36,706 nucleotides of DNA, from the NCBI RefSeq assembly GCF_009696145.1, contig NZ_VUMO01000015.1, positions 1 through 36,706 on the forward strand, given 5' to 3'. The notes below the pieces were generated by a model that searched no databases, was not told the DNA's origin, and saw only the letters and a program-made list of their open reading frames with translations. Source of the stretch: Pseudoramibacter porci (GTDB taxonomy: Bacteria; Bacillota; Clostridia; Eubacteriales; Eubacteriaceae). Shown here one piece after another: positions 7,593-16,124 of this stretch. The first letter of the stretch is position 1. Every line of letters starts with the position of its first letter. Made by a program: the position numbers and the translations under genes.

Positions 7593-8984
7593 ATGTATTT
7601 AAAAGGCATTGCATTTTTTCCACGGTTTAACAATTCGCAAATCGCGAATCTGGCAGATACCCGTCCCCAATGGGACCGGGCGGTTCGGGATCTGGCATTG
7701 AGCGTTGCCAAAACGGCGCCCAAAACGATCGTCTACATTGGTCCGGGCGAGCCGAGCTTTACCGATGCGCTGGCCGTGCTTTACCAGCCGGGGCTTATGG
7801 GCAAATGCGGGGACCGCTGGCTCCAAATGACGGGCGATCTCAATCTGATGAACGATTTTCACGACCGCCTCAACGAAGCGGGGGTCGATGCGGTGTTCAT
7901 CAACGACACCGAAGCCGAACGCTATCAGATTACGCCGGTAATTCCGCAGCCGCTCAATACAGCGGTGACCGCGATCGACCGGGTCTACCCCGATCACGAA
8001 AGTGTGGTCATCAACGTCGGCGGTGTCGACCACACGACGCTGTACCGGGCAGGGCGGATTCTGCGCCAGGCCATTGAATCCGGCGATCGGGATGTGATGA
8101 TCGCCGTGGCGGCCGATCAACGGAAAGCCGAAAGTTTTATTGCGGCCCTCGAAGGGCAGGACCCATCCGGTTTGATGGCTCTTTTGGAAAAACCAGCAAA
8201 TGGCGGCGATTTGTCAGCAGATCTCATGGCGTTCGGTGCGACCGACGGGATTCACACCACATGGCACAGTTTTGAAAAAGACGGCCTGTCCGGCGTTAGC
8301 CGTCTCGATTACGATTTAGACCGGAACGACCCAACTTACGACAGCCTGCTTGCACAGATCGAAAGCAGGCGTACAGCGGCTCACCGGAAGGTGCTCAGCG
8401 GCGCCGACCCGTACGTCGGGCTGGCGATGGCGGCCGTCGAGAAATGGGTTCGGGAAAACGCCCAGCTCGACGCGGCCCTCTTCCTCGAAAAGTACAAGGC
8501 AGAGTACCCCGCCGATGTGACGCGGATGACCGATTCGGTGGAGGCGTCCGGCGTTTTTGTCACGCTTTTAAAAAGCGGCGAGGCTCGGGGATGGGCCGGA
8601 AGTTTTCGGCCGACGGCGCCGGATATTTCCCGGGAAATTGTGCAGACCGCGATTGCGGCGGCGTCAGAAGACCCGCGCTTTCTTTCAGTCGAGGCGGAAG
8701 AACTCAATCAGATCACGGCGAAAGTCGACATTGTTACAGACGTTGAAGACGTGTGGGAACTTTCCGAGATCGATCCAAAAACACAAGGGGTCATTGTCGA
8801 AAAGGGCCTTCGCGCCAGTTTTGTAATGCCGGACACAAGCTTTTCTTCGGCACAACAGGCCGTAGACAAGGCAAAGGAACGGGCCGGAATTTCGGCGGAC
8901 GAGCCTGACGACGAACGGGAGTTCGGCGGCGATAAATTGTTTATCCGCCGATTCAGCGTTGAAACTCACACCATTGCGGTGTAA
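7593..8984 (+). CDS. Divergent AmmeMemoRadiSam protein B/A fusion (Memo-like plus AMMECR1-like)
   Basis: A 463-residue two-domain protein. Residues 1 to about 255 align in layout with the Memo/LigB-like domain (system protein B). Residues from about 270 to the end, beginning DPYVGLAMAAVEKWV, match AMMECR1 (system protein A), including VFVTLLKSGEARGWAGSFRPTAPDI and the closing RRFSVETHTI. In ordinary members, as I know the family, the first domain opens with a His-Pro-Pro motif and has later conserved His residues, and the second has an RGCIG motif. Here these read FFPRFN, YIGPGEPS and RGWAG, so the metal-site and Cys residues appear lost. The radical-SAM partner gene is absent from the window. 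ATG 7593 follows AAGGCGG. Function unknown. Confidence 0.75.
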   Translation: MYLKGIAFFPRFNNSQIANLADTRPQWDRAVRDLALSVAKTAPKTIVYIGPGEPSFTDALAVLYQPGLMGKCGDRWLQMTGDLNLMNDFHDRLNEAGVDAVFINDTEAERYQITPVIPQPLNTAVTAIDRVYPDHESVVINVGGVDHTTLYRAGRILRQAIESGDRDVMIAVAADQRKAESFIAALEGQDPSGLMALLEKPANGGDLSADLMAFGATDGIHTTWHSFEKDGLSGVSRLDYDLDRNDPTYDSLLAQIESRRTAAHRKVLSGADPYVGLAMAAVEKWVRENAQLDAALFLEKYKAEYPADVTRMTDSVEASGVFVTLLKSGEARGWAGSFRPTAPDISREIVQTAIAAASEDPRFLSVEAEELNQITAKVDIVTDVEDVWELSEIDPKTQGVIVEKGLRASFVMPDTSFSSAQQAVDKAKERAGISADEPDDEREFGGDKLFIRRFSVETHTIAV

Positions 8985-8992
8985 ATGATGCG

Positions 8993-9021
8993 TAAAAAAA
9001 TGCCGGGCATTACTGCCAGGC
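8993..9021 (-). terminator. Probable terminator of the HExxH membrane protein gene
   Basis: On the minus strand GCCTGGC and GCCCGGC (one mismatch) flank a short loop and run into seven T residues. The hairpin overlaps the gene's stop codon. Confidence 0.5.
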
Positions 9022-9642
9022 GTGAATCAAAATCAGGCGCAGGCCGGCGATTAAATCGACGCGCCAAAAGACAAAGATCATCAATAAAATCATCAGGCAG
9101 ACGGGCAGGCCGCCGAGGGCCGTGCGGACATCCTGGCCGCTCAAATCCATGTGCAGAAAAATGCTGACCGCCAGGTATCCGACGAGCACGCGCAGAGGGA
9201 TTGCGGTGCAGGCGGACCAGAGAAAACGGCCGATGAGATAGAGGGTGAGGACGCCGAGGAGAACTGGGGCGATGGCCGACAAAGTCAGCTGCAGCGATTG
9301 GCGGATGCGCCCGCCCCGGGGCAGGAAATTGACCGAGCCGAGGGCGTTTGCCGTGGGCCGCAGCGTGATGCGCTGAATTTTGGCACCGAGCAGCCAAGCC
9401 AGAAGGGCGTGCGCCAGCTCGTGGTGGACGACGCCGGGATAGGTCAGGGTGTTGGCAAAAATCAACGCAGCCGACGGATGAACGATTAAGCTCAAAAGCT
9501 GGAGCGCCGCCTGGCAGACGAGGCGGATCCCAAGGCCGAGGACGACGATCAGAAGGGGCACCAGCAGTGTGTTGATCACAGCTGCCTGCCACCACGGTCC
9601 GGCGGCGATCGTCAGATGATAGAGCGCAATCCAATGGGTCAT
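9010..9642 (-). CDS. Membrane protein with HExxH metalloprotease motif (M50-like)
   Basis: A 210-residue integral membrane protein with about five hydrophobic segments. The motif HHELAHALLAWLLGAKI (His74, Glu75, His78) is the zinc-binding HExxH of site-2-type (M50) intramembrane proteases, placed in a membrane segment after YPGVVHH. A later HMDLSGQDV (about residue 170) could supply the third ligand, replacing the usual NPDG motif. There is no PDZ domain. It resembles the small M50-like proteins of Firmicutes rather than RseP or SpoIVFB proper. Proteolytic activity is inferred from the motif only. ATG 9642 is four bases after the stop of the EamA transporter gene, so the two form one minus-strand unit. 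Confidence 0.75.
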   Translation of the reverse strand: MTHWIALYHLTIAAGPWWQAAVINTLLVPLLIVVLGLGIRLVCQAALQLLSLIVHPSAALIFANTLTYPGVVHHELAHALLAWLLGAKIQRITLRPTANALGSVNFLPRGGRIRQSLQLTLSAIAPVLLGVLTLYLIGRFLWSACTAIPLRVLVGYLAVSIFLHMDLSGQDVRTALGGLPVCLMILLMIFVFWRVDLIAGLRLILIHAWQ

Positions 9643-9646
9643 GGCG

Positions 9647-10537
9647 TCAGGCCTTCTTTAAATGCAGGTTGTAATACCATTTGAACACGGCCGTGCCGAT
9701 GATGACGGCGTAGCCGGCGAAGCTCCACAGGTCGGGGATTTCTCCGAAGAAGAACAGCCCCCACATCGTCGCGAACAGCACTTGCGTGTAGTCAAAGACG
9801 GAAATTTCCATCGCCGGCGCGTGGGTGTAGGCCGCGGTGACCGTGAGCTGGCCGCCGGCTGCCGCCGTTCCGCCGATGAGCAGACAGATCAGCTGGCGGG
9901 CAGTCATGGGCACGAAGTGGAGGATCGTGAAGGGCAGGCAGAGCAGCACTGAAAACAAAGAGAAGGCAAAGACGATCACCGGGCCCCGTTCACCGTGGAG
10001 GCCGAGCTTGCGCACAAAGGCGTAGGCTGTGCCGGCGCCGAGGCCGCCGAGGAGGCCGACGAAAGCCGGGAAGCTCGCCGCAAATCCGGCCGAAGGCTTG
10101 ATGACGAAGACCGCGCCCACGAAGGCGAGAACGACGCAGAGGATTTCAATCCTATTGGGCCTTTCGCCGATGATAAAAGCCGAGACGATCATCGCGAAAA
10201 ACGGCGCCATTTTGTTGAGAATATTGGCGTCCGCCAGACCGAGACGATCGATGGCGTAGAAATTGCAGAGCAGGCCCAGCGTCCCGCAGAAGGCGCGCAT
10301 AAACAAGCCGAAGCCGCTGCCTTTCTGGGGGCGGAAGCCCTCTTCCGTTCTGCCGAGGATCACCGTCGCGACGATGAGGGCGACGAGATTTCGAAACAAT
10401 GCCTTTTCAAAAGTCGGGAGCGGGCCGGCTTGTTTGATGAACAGACTCATCAACGAAAAACAGAAAGCGGAGCAGACAATGAAAAATATGCCGAGGGCAT
10501 GATCGTTGTGGCGGTATTTTGCAAATAATGTTTTCAA
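9647..10537 (-). CDS. EamA/DMT-family transporter
   Basis: A roughly 296-residue drug/metabolite transporter with ten hydrophobic segments arranged as two EamA repeats. The first runs from about residue 15 to 145 (with FSLMSLFIKQAG and a repeat end GERPNRIEILCVVLAFVGAVFVI); the second runs from about 155 to 290 (with FGEIPDLWSFAGYAVIIGTAVF). Substrate unknown. The start is uncertain: the frame opens at a TTG at 10555 that has no ribosome binding site, while TTG 10537 has GAAAGAAG eight bases upstream, so I used that. The M50-like gene follows at once. It diverges from rny. Confidence 0.85.
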   Translation of the reverse strand: MKTLFAKYRHNDHALGIFFIVCSAFCFSLMSLFIKQAGPLPTFEKALFRNLVALIVATVILGRTEEGFRPQKGSGFGLFMRAFCGTLGLLCNFYAIDRLGLADANILNKMAPFFAMIVSAFIIGERPNRIEILCVVLAFVGAVFVIKPSAGFAASFPAFVGLLGGLGAGTAYAFVRKLGLHGERGPVIVFAFSLFSVLLCLPFTILHFVPMTARQLICLLIGGTAAAGGQLTVTAAYTHAPAMEISVFDYTQVLFATMWGLFFFGEIPDLWSFAGYAVIIGTAVFKWYYNLHLKKA

Positions 10538-10672
10538 GTTGACATCTTCTTTCAAATTATTTTTTCAAATCTGTTTTCATATTTTATCAAATCCTGAAAA
10601 AATTACAATCGCTTCAGAGTGGGACAATATCTGTAATGGTTTAAAACTCTTGAAGAATCAAGTCGCAATTTG

Positions 10673-10701
10673 TTGACGTTCGCGTATATTAAGGGTAAAA
10701 T
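10673..10701 (+). promoter_or_regulatory. Promoter of rny
   Basis: TTGACG (10673-10678), 17-base spacer, TAAAAT (10696-10701), about 57 bases before the start codon. Confidence 0.75.
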
Positions 10702-10758
10702 AAAAAAGATAAATGTCTAAAAATCTTTACAAAAAAATCAAAACAGGAGGTGAAAAAG

Positions 10759-12288
10759 ATGCTGACAGTTATACTGGCAATTTGCATTGTCGTTGCATTT
10801 TTTGCCGGGTATCTGATAAACAAAACAGTGTCAGATCGTCAAATCGGAGCGGCCAAAGACCGCGCTGCCGCCATTATTGATGACGCGAAAAAAGACGCTG
10901 AACATCAGAAAAAAGAAATGCTCTTCAACGCAAAAGAAGAAGCCATGTCCATTAAAGATGCGATCGAAAAAGAAAACCGCGAGCGTCGGAGCGAGATTCA
11001 GAAAATGGAATCGCGCCTGATGAACAAAGAAGAAAATCTCGACCGCAAGACTGCCAATCTTGAAAAAACGCGGGAAAAATTGGACCGCCGCAGCCGCGAG
11101 CTGGACCAAAAGCAGAAAAAGCTGGCGGGCATGATGGACGAAAAGATTGCCGAGCTCGAAAAAGTTTCTGGGATGTCCAAGGAAGAAGCCAAGGAAACCT
11201 TGATGGAAGAAGTCGGCCGGGAAGCCCGGGCCGATGCCGCAGTCCTCTACAAAAAAATTGAGGACGAGGCGAAAGAAAACGCCGATAAGCGGGCCAGCGA
11301 AATCGTGGCGCAGTCCATTCAGCGTTACGCAGCTGACCACGTCGCGGAATCGACCATTTCGGTCGTCAATCTGCCCAATGACGAAATGAAGGGGCGCATC
11401 ATCGGCCGTGAAGGCCGGAACATCCGTGCTCTTGAGAAGATGACGGGGATCGACCTCATCATCGACGACACGCCGGAAGCGGTCGTTCTCTCGGGATTTG
11501 ACCCGGTCCGCCGGGAAGTTGCCCGGATGGCGTTGGAACGGCTGATTGTCGACGGCCGCATTCACCCGGCCCGCATCGAAGAGGTCGTCAACAAATGCCG
11601 CAAGGAGCTGGACAATGAAATCAAGGAAACCGGTGAACAGGCCTGCTTCGACACGGGCATTCACAACGTGCATCCTGAAATCATCAAGCTGCTCGGCCGT
11701 TTGAAATACCGCACCAGTTACGGGCAGAATGTGCTCAAGCACTCCATCGAGGTGTCTTATCTGGCCGGAATGATGGCCGCTGAGCTCGGCGCCAACGTGA
11801 AAATCGCGAAGCGCGCGGGGCTACTGCACGATATCGGCAAGGCCATCGACCATGAAGTTGAAGGCAACCACGTTGAAATCGGTGTGAACGTGCTGAAGAA
11901 GCACAAAGAAAGCAAGGCCGTGATTCACGCGGTCGAAGCGCACCACAACGATGTCGAACCGCAGACCATCGAAGCGGTGCTCATCCAGGCGGCGGATGCC
12001 ATTTCGGCGGCCCGTCCGGGCGCCAGACGGGAAACCCTCGGGTCTTACGTCCAGCGTCTCGAAGATCTGGAAAAGATCGCCAATTCCTTCGACGGCGTCG
12101 AAAAATCCTACGCGATTCAGGCCGGCCGTGAGGTTCGGGTCATGGTGACGCCGGATGATGTCGACGACAAAGGGATGCCGCTGCTCGCCAGAGACATCGC
12201 CAAGAAAATTGAAACGGAAATGGAATATCCCGGAAATGTTAAAGTTAATTTGATCCGAGAAACCAGGGCTGTTGATTACGCAAAATAA
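10759..12288 (+). CDS. rny: Ribonuclease Y
   Basis: Membrane-anchored endoribonuclease that initiates mRNA decay in Firmicutes. The order is standard: an N-terminal membrane helix (about residues 3-20), a long charged coiled coil (about 25-180), a KH domain with [15 protein letters not shown] (from residue 212), and an HD domain whose [12 protein letters not shown] places His357-Asp358 at the metal site. Length 509 from ATG 10759. A GTG three codons earlier is in frame but overlaps the AGGAGG ribosome binding site and is unlikely to be used. A terminator follows at once, then ymdB, the usual neighbour in this phylum. Confidence 0.97.
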   Translation: MLTVILAICIVVAFFAGYLINKTVSDRQIGAAKDRAAAIIDDAKKDAEHQKKEMLFNAKEEAMSIKDAIEKENRERRSEIQKMESRLMNKEENLDRKTANLEKTREKLDRRSRELDQKQKKLAGMMDEKIAELEKVSGMSKEEAKETLMEEVGREARADAAVLYKKIEDEAKENADKRASEIVAQSIQRYAADHVAESTISVVNLPNDEMKGRIIGREGRNIRALEKMTGIDLIIDDTPEAVVLSGFDPVRREVARMALERLIVDGRIHPARIEEVVNKCRKELDNEIKETGEQACFDTGIHNVHPEIIKLLGRLKYRTSYGQNVLKHSIEVSYLAGMMAAELGANVKIAKRAGLLHDIGKAIDHEVEGNHVEIGVNVLKKHKESKAVIHAVEAHHNDVEPQTIEAVLIQAADAISAARPGARRETLGSYVQRLEDLEKIANSFDGVEKSYAIQAGREVRVMVTPDDVDDKGMPLLARDIAKKIETEMEYPGNVKVNLIRETRAVDYAK

Positions 12289-12292
12289 TCAG

Positions 12293-12320
12293 AAAGGAAG
12301 GTTACTCACCTTCCTTTTTT
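12293..12320 (+). terminator. Terminator between rny and ymdB
   Basis: AAAGGAAGG pairs with CCTTCCTTT around GTTACTCA, followed by T residues. Its closeness to ymdB (31 bases) suggests partial read-through. Confidence 0.85.
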
Positions 12321-12351
12321 TATGAATTTAAGAGACATTGAGGTCAATGAC

Positions 12352-13140
12352 ATGAAAATATTGATGATCGGTGATATTGTCGGACGGCCGGGGCGCCAGA
12401 TTGTCCGGGAATATCTGCCATCGATTAAAGAAAAACTGGGCGCCGATTTTGTCGTCGCCAACGGCGAAAACGCGTCAGGCGGCAACGGGCTGACGGAAAA
12501 AAACGCAAAACAGCTCCTCGCCGCGCCGATCGACGTCCTTACCATGGGCAATCACGTTTGGAAGCAGCGGGAAACCCGGACGTATATCGACCGCTACGAG
12601 CGAATCGTTCGGCCAATCAACTACCCGCCCAAGACCCCGGGCCAGGGCCATTGCGTTTACACCCACGACGGCGTGCGCATCGGGGTGCTCAACATGTCCG
12701 GACAGTCTTTCATGGACAACTTGGACTCGCCCTTTACAGCGGCGGATCGGGTGGTGCCGGCGCTTTTGGCAAACAGCGACGTCCTGCTTGTCGATTTCCA
12801 CGCTGAGACGACGAGCGAAAAAATTGCGATGGGGTATTATCTCGACGGCCAAGCCTCAGCCGTGGTGGGCACCCACACCCACGTCCAAACCGCGGACGCC
12901 CGGGTGCTGCCAAAAGGGACGGCCTTTATCACCGATTTGGGGATGACCGGCCCGCTCAACGGCGTCCTCGGCGTCAAGGCAGATATCATCCTCGAGCAGC
13001 TGACCAGGAAAATGCCGGTGCGTTACGAAATCGAACGGCAGATGCCCTGGCAGCTCAACGGGGTGCTCATCGACATCGATGAAACCAGCGGCAAAGCGCG
13101 TTCGATTCAGCGGGTTTACGAAATTTTCGATGAAAATTGA
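12352..13140 (+). CDS. ymdB: YmdB-family metallophosphoesterase (TIGR00282)
   Basis: A 262-residue calcineurin-like phosphoesterase. In Bacillus the family hydrolyses 2',3'-cyclic nucleotides and affects biofilm and motility decisions, partly through RNase Y. Metal and phosphate ligands are in the expected motifs: MIGDIVGRPG (Asp8), VVANGENASGG, TMGNHVW, VDFHAETTSEK and VVGTHTHVQTAD. The ATG at 12352 is preceded by GAGGT at seven bases. The open frame begins ten codons earlier, inside the terminator tail. It is paired with rny as in many Firmicutes. Confidence 0.93.
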   Translation: MKILMIGDIVGRPGRQIVREYLPSIKEKLGADFVVANGENASGGNGLTEKNAKQLLAAPIDVLTMGNHVWKQRETRTYIDRYERIVRPINYPPKTPGQGHCVYTHDGVRIGVLNMSGQSFMDNLDSPFTAADRVVPALLANSDVLLVDFHAETTSEKIAMGYYLDGQASAVVGTHTHVQTADARVLPKGTAFITDLGMTGPLNGVLGVKADIILEQLTRKMPVRYEIERQMPWQLNGVLIDIDETSGKARSIQRVYEIFDEN

Positions 13141-13165
13141 GTCCCGTCGATTTAGGGGTTATAAT
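13137..13165 (+). promoter_or_regulatory. Promoter of upp-purB unit
   Basis: TTGAGT (13137-13142), 17-base spacer, TATAAT (13160-13165). It overlaps the end of ymdB. The leader before upp is only about 35 bases, so there is no room for a riboswitch. Confidence 0.75.
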
Positions 13166-13206
13166 AGAAAAAAGCGGCATATACAAAATGAACAAGGGAG
13201 GAAGCT

Positions 13207-13860
13207 ATGTCATTTGAAATTCCAGCAAACGTCCATTTGATTGACAATCCATTGGTGACCGATCGGTTGACCGTCCTTCGGATGAAGAAGACCAATACCC
13301 GAAAATTCAGAGAAATCGTGAAGGAAATCAGCGGTTTTCTGGCCTATGAAATCGGCCGGACCCTGCCGATGAAAGACGTCGAAATCCAGACGCCGATGCG
13401 CAAAACGGTCCAGAAACGCATCGACACGTCGAAGAAAATGGCCATTGTGCCGATTCTCAGAGCCGGCGTCGGGATGATTCCGGGATTTACAAAGGTTTTT
13501 CCCGACGTTCAGATTCTCAACATCGGAGTGAAACGGGACGAAACCACCCACGCGCCAATTTCCTATTACGAAAACTTCCCCGGCGATATCCGCGCGCAGA
13601 AATGCATCATCATCGATCCGATGCTGGCGACAGGCGGCTCCATTGAGTATACCGTCGAAAAGCTGAAGGCGAAGGGCTGCAAGGATATTGTCATCGCGGC
13701 GATCATCACGGCGCCGGAAGGGATTGCGCGCATCAGCGGCGCCTACCCGGATATTCCGATTTTCTGCTGTGCGATCGACGACCACCTCGACAAAGATAAA
13801 TACATTATTCCTGGGCTGGGAGACGCGGGCGACCGCATTTTCGGCACCGAAGCAAATTAA
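13207..13860 (+). CDS. upp: Uracil phosphoribosyltransferase
   Basis: Salvage enzyme that makes UMP from uracil and PRPP. It has 217 residues, close to the usual 209. The type I PRTase PRPP loop is IIIDPMLATGGS (about residue 137), MAIVPILRAGVGM (about 77) carries the pyrophosphate loop, and the C-terminal uracil-binding segment is YIIPGLGDAGDRIFGT. The ATG follows GGGAGG. It is the first gene of a compact run (upp, purB, macrodomain, yaaA) with intergenic gaps of 11, 15 and 3 bases and no terminator until 16906. Confidence 0.97.
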   Translation: MSFEIPANVHLIDNPLVTDRLTVLRMKKTNTRKFREIVKEISGFLAYEIGRTLPMKDVEIQTPMRKTVQKRIDTSKKMAIVPILRAGVGMIPGFTKVFPDVQILNIGVKRDETTHAPISYYENFPGDIRAQKCIIIDPMLATGGSIEYTVEKLKAKGCKDIVIAAIITAPEGIARISGAYPDIPIFCCAIDDHLDKDKYIIPGLGDAGDRIFGTEAN

Positions 13861-13871
13861 AGGAGTGTACC

Positions 13872-15308
13872 ATGAGCAAAGAAGTTTACGAAAATCCATT
13901 GATTGAGCGATACGCCTCGCAGGAAATCTGCAGAATTTTTTCGGCGGATTTTAAATTCTCCACCTGGCGGAGATTGTGGGTAGCACTGGCTGAAACCGAA
14001 CAGGAACTCGGTCTGGACATCACCGACGAACAGATCGACGAGCTGAAGTCGAAAATTAACGACATCGACTACGATCTGGCGGCCAAATACGAAAAGAAAC
14101 TGCGCCACGACGTCATGGCGCACGTGCACACCTACGGCGACCAGTGCCCGAAGGCCAAAGGCATCATCCATCTGGGCGCCACTTCGGCCTACGTCGGCGA
14201 CAACACCGACATCATCCAATACACCGAAGGCCTGCGCCACACCAAGCGCATCCTCGTCAATTTAATCGCGAAGATGGCGAAATTCGCCGACGCCTACAAA
14301 TCGCTGCCGACCCTCGGCTTCACGCATTTTCAGCCGGCACAGCTGACGACTGTCGGCAAACGCGCTACCCTCTGGATGCAGGATCTCTTGATGGACTACG
14401 CCGATCTCGAATATCTGCTCTCGACCATTCGTCTGCGCGGCGCCAAGGGCACGACCGGGACCCAGGCCAGCTTCATGGATTTGTTTGAAAATGACAGCGA
14501 TAAGGTCAAAGCCCTCGACGAAAAGATCGCCGAAAAAATGGGCTTCGAAAAAACCTTCGCCGTCACTGGCCAGACTTACCCGCGCAAACTCGATGCCCGC
14601 ATTTTGGCGGTGCTCTCCGGCATTGCCCAGAGTCTGTCCAAATTTGCGACGGACATCCGTCTGCTGCAGCACCTGAAGGAAGTGGAAGAGCCCTTCGAAA
14701 AATCCCAGATCGGTTCGTCGGCCATGGCCTACAAGCGCAACCCGATGCGCTGCGAACGCATTTGCTCCCTGGCCCGCTACATCATGGTCGACAGCCTGAA
14801 CCCGGCGATCACTCAGGCTACCCAGTGGTTTGAACGGACCCTCGACGACTCAGCCAACAAGCGCATTGCCATTCCGGAAGCCTTCCTCGCCATCGACGCC
14901 ATCATCGGCATTGCCAACAACGTCTGCAGCGGCCTCGTGGTTTATCCGAAGGTCATTCACCAGCACATCATGAACGAGCTGCCCTTTATGGCGACGGAAA
15001 ACATCATCATGGAAGGGGTCAAGCGCGGCGGCGACCGTCAGGACCTCCACGAAAAGATCCGTCAGCTCTCTATGCAGGCCGGTGCGCAGGTGAAAGAAGA
15101 AGGCAAGCCCAACGATTTGATGGACCGCATCGTGGCCGACGGTTCCTTCGGCATCACGGCGGACGAAGTGCCGGATATATTAAATCCGGAACTCTATATC
15201 GGCCGCGCTCCGCAGCAGGTCAGTGAATTCCTCGAAGGGGAAGTCAAGCCGGTGCTCGACGCCAACCGCGGCCACATCGACACCGAAGCTGTCGAATTGA
15301 AAGTCTGA
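13872..15308 (+). CDS. purB: Adenylosuccinate lyase
   Basis: Fumarase/aspartase-superfamily enzyme that releases fumarate from SAICAR and from adenylosuccinate in purine synthesis. It has 478 residues. The superfamily signature loop reads GSSAMAYKRNPMRCER (about residues 280-295), carrying the catalytic Ser. IIHLGATSAYVGDNTD (about 98-113) and TLGFTHFQPAQ (about 151-161) hold the substrate-binding Thr/Ser and His. The start follows AGGAGTGTACC. It resembles the eukaryote-like longer PurB form. It sits between upp and a Zn-macrodomain gene, in one transcription unit. Confidence 0.96.
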   Translation: MSKEVYENPLIERYASQEICRIFSADFKFSTWRRLWVALAETEQELGLDITDEQIDELKSKINDIDYDLAAKYEKKLRHDVMAHVHTYGDQCPKAKGIIHLGATSAYVGDNTDIIQYTEGLRHTKRILVNLIAKMAKFADAYKSLPTLGFTHFQPAQLTTVGKRATLWMQDLLMDYADLEYLLSTIRLRGAKGTTGTQASFMDLFENDSDKVKALDEKIAEKMGFEKTFAVTGQTYPRKLDARILAVLSGIAQSLSKFATDIRLLQHLKEVEEPFEKSQIGSSAMAYKRNPMRCERICSLARYIMVDSLNPAITQATQWFERTLDDSANKRIAIPEAFLAIDAIIGIANNVCSGLVVYPKVIHQHIMNELPFMATENIIMEGVKRGGDRQDLHEKIRQLSMQAGAQVKEEGKPNDLMDRIVADGSFGITADEVPDILNPELYIGRAPQQVSEFLEGEVKPVLDANRGHIDTEAVELKV

Positions 15309-15323
15309 TCGGAGCAATTGGTC

Positions 15324-16121
15324 ATGAACCGTTTAGCTCAGATTCAAATGCTCAACCAAATGCTTCTCGGCGAAACGCCGACGCCGCCGATCGACCCGTC
15401 GGCCTACGGCAATGACGAAGCCGGGCAGCGCACGCTGATGCGGGCCTTGATGAACGTCCGCCCGCCGAAGCCGATGTCGGTGATCGTCGAAAATCTGCAA
15501 AACGCCATTTTGCAATCCTTCCTTAAAGAAAAGGGGGTCGTGGACGCGGCGGCGCTGCCGGCCTGCCAGAAGGACAGCCGTCTGGCCCTTTGGCAGGGCG
15601 ATATCACGCGGCTCAAAGTCGGCGCCATTGTGAATGCGGCCAATGATCAGATGCTCGGCTGTTTCGTTCCGGGCCATCACTGCATCGACAACGCCATCCA
15701 CTCGGCGGCGGGCATGCAGCTGCGTAACGCCTGCGCCGCACTGATGGACCGTCAGGCCGGCCCTGAGCCCACGGGCCAGGCCAAGGTGACGCCAGCCTAC
15801 AACCTGCCGTGTCAATGTGTGATCCACACCGTGGGTCCGATTGTGTGCGGCGCATTGCGCGAAGAAGACGTCGCGGCCCTGGAAAGCTGTTATAGGAGCT
15901 GTCTCGAAGCGGCAGACGAGGCTGATCTCGAATCGATTGCTTTCTGCTGCATCTCGACAGGGGTCTTCCGTTTTCCGCAGGACAAGGCTGCAGAAACAGC
16001 CGTGCACACCGTGGGCGAATGGCTGGATGCCCATCCGCAGACCAGCGTTGAAAAAGTTGTCTTCAACGTGTTTAAAGATGAAGACTGGCGTCTCTACGAC
16101 GCGCTGCTCAATCAGGCATAG
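15324..16121 (+). CDS. Zinc-dependent macrodomain protein, probable protein-ADP-ribose hydrolase
   Basis: A 265-residue zinc-macrodomain protein. Relatives in Staphylococcus and Streptococcus remove ADP-ribose from modified proteins. Residues 1 to about 85 form the helical N-terminal extension typical of this class. The macrodomain begins LALWQGDITRLKVGAIVNAAND (ADP-ribose binding, Asn104/Asn107). The insert GCFVPGHHCIDNAIH supplies the zinc ligands (Cys113, His118 or 119, Cys120). ATG 15324 has GGAG nine bases upstream; the frame opens at TTG 15318. In staphylococci these genes accompany a lipoylation/sirtuin (SirTM) operon. Here that partner set is absent and the neighbours are purB and yaaA. 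Confidence 0.9.
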   Translation: MNRLAQIQMLNQMLLGETPTPPIDPSAYGNDEAGQRTLMRALMNVRPPKPMSVIVENLQNAILQSFLKEKGVVDAAALPACQKDSRLALWQGDITRLKVGAIVNAANDQMLGCFVPGHHCIDNAIHSAAGMQLRNACAALMDRQAGPEPTGQAKVTPAYNLPCQCVIHTVGPIVCGALREEDVAALESCYRSCLEAADEADLESIAFCCISTGVFRFPQDKAAETAVHTVGEWLDAHPQTSVEKVVFNVFKDEDWRLYDALLNQA

Positions 16122-16124
16122 GCG

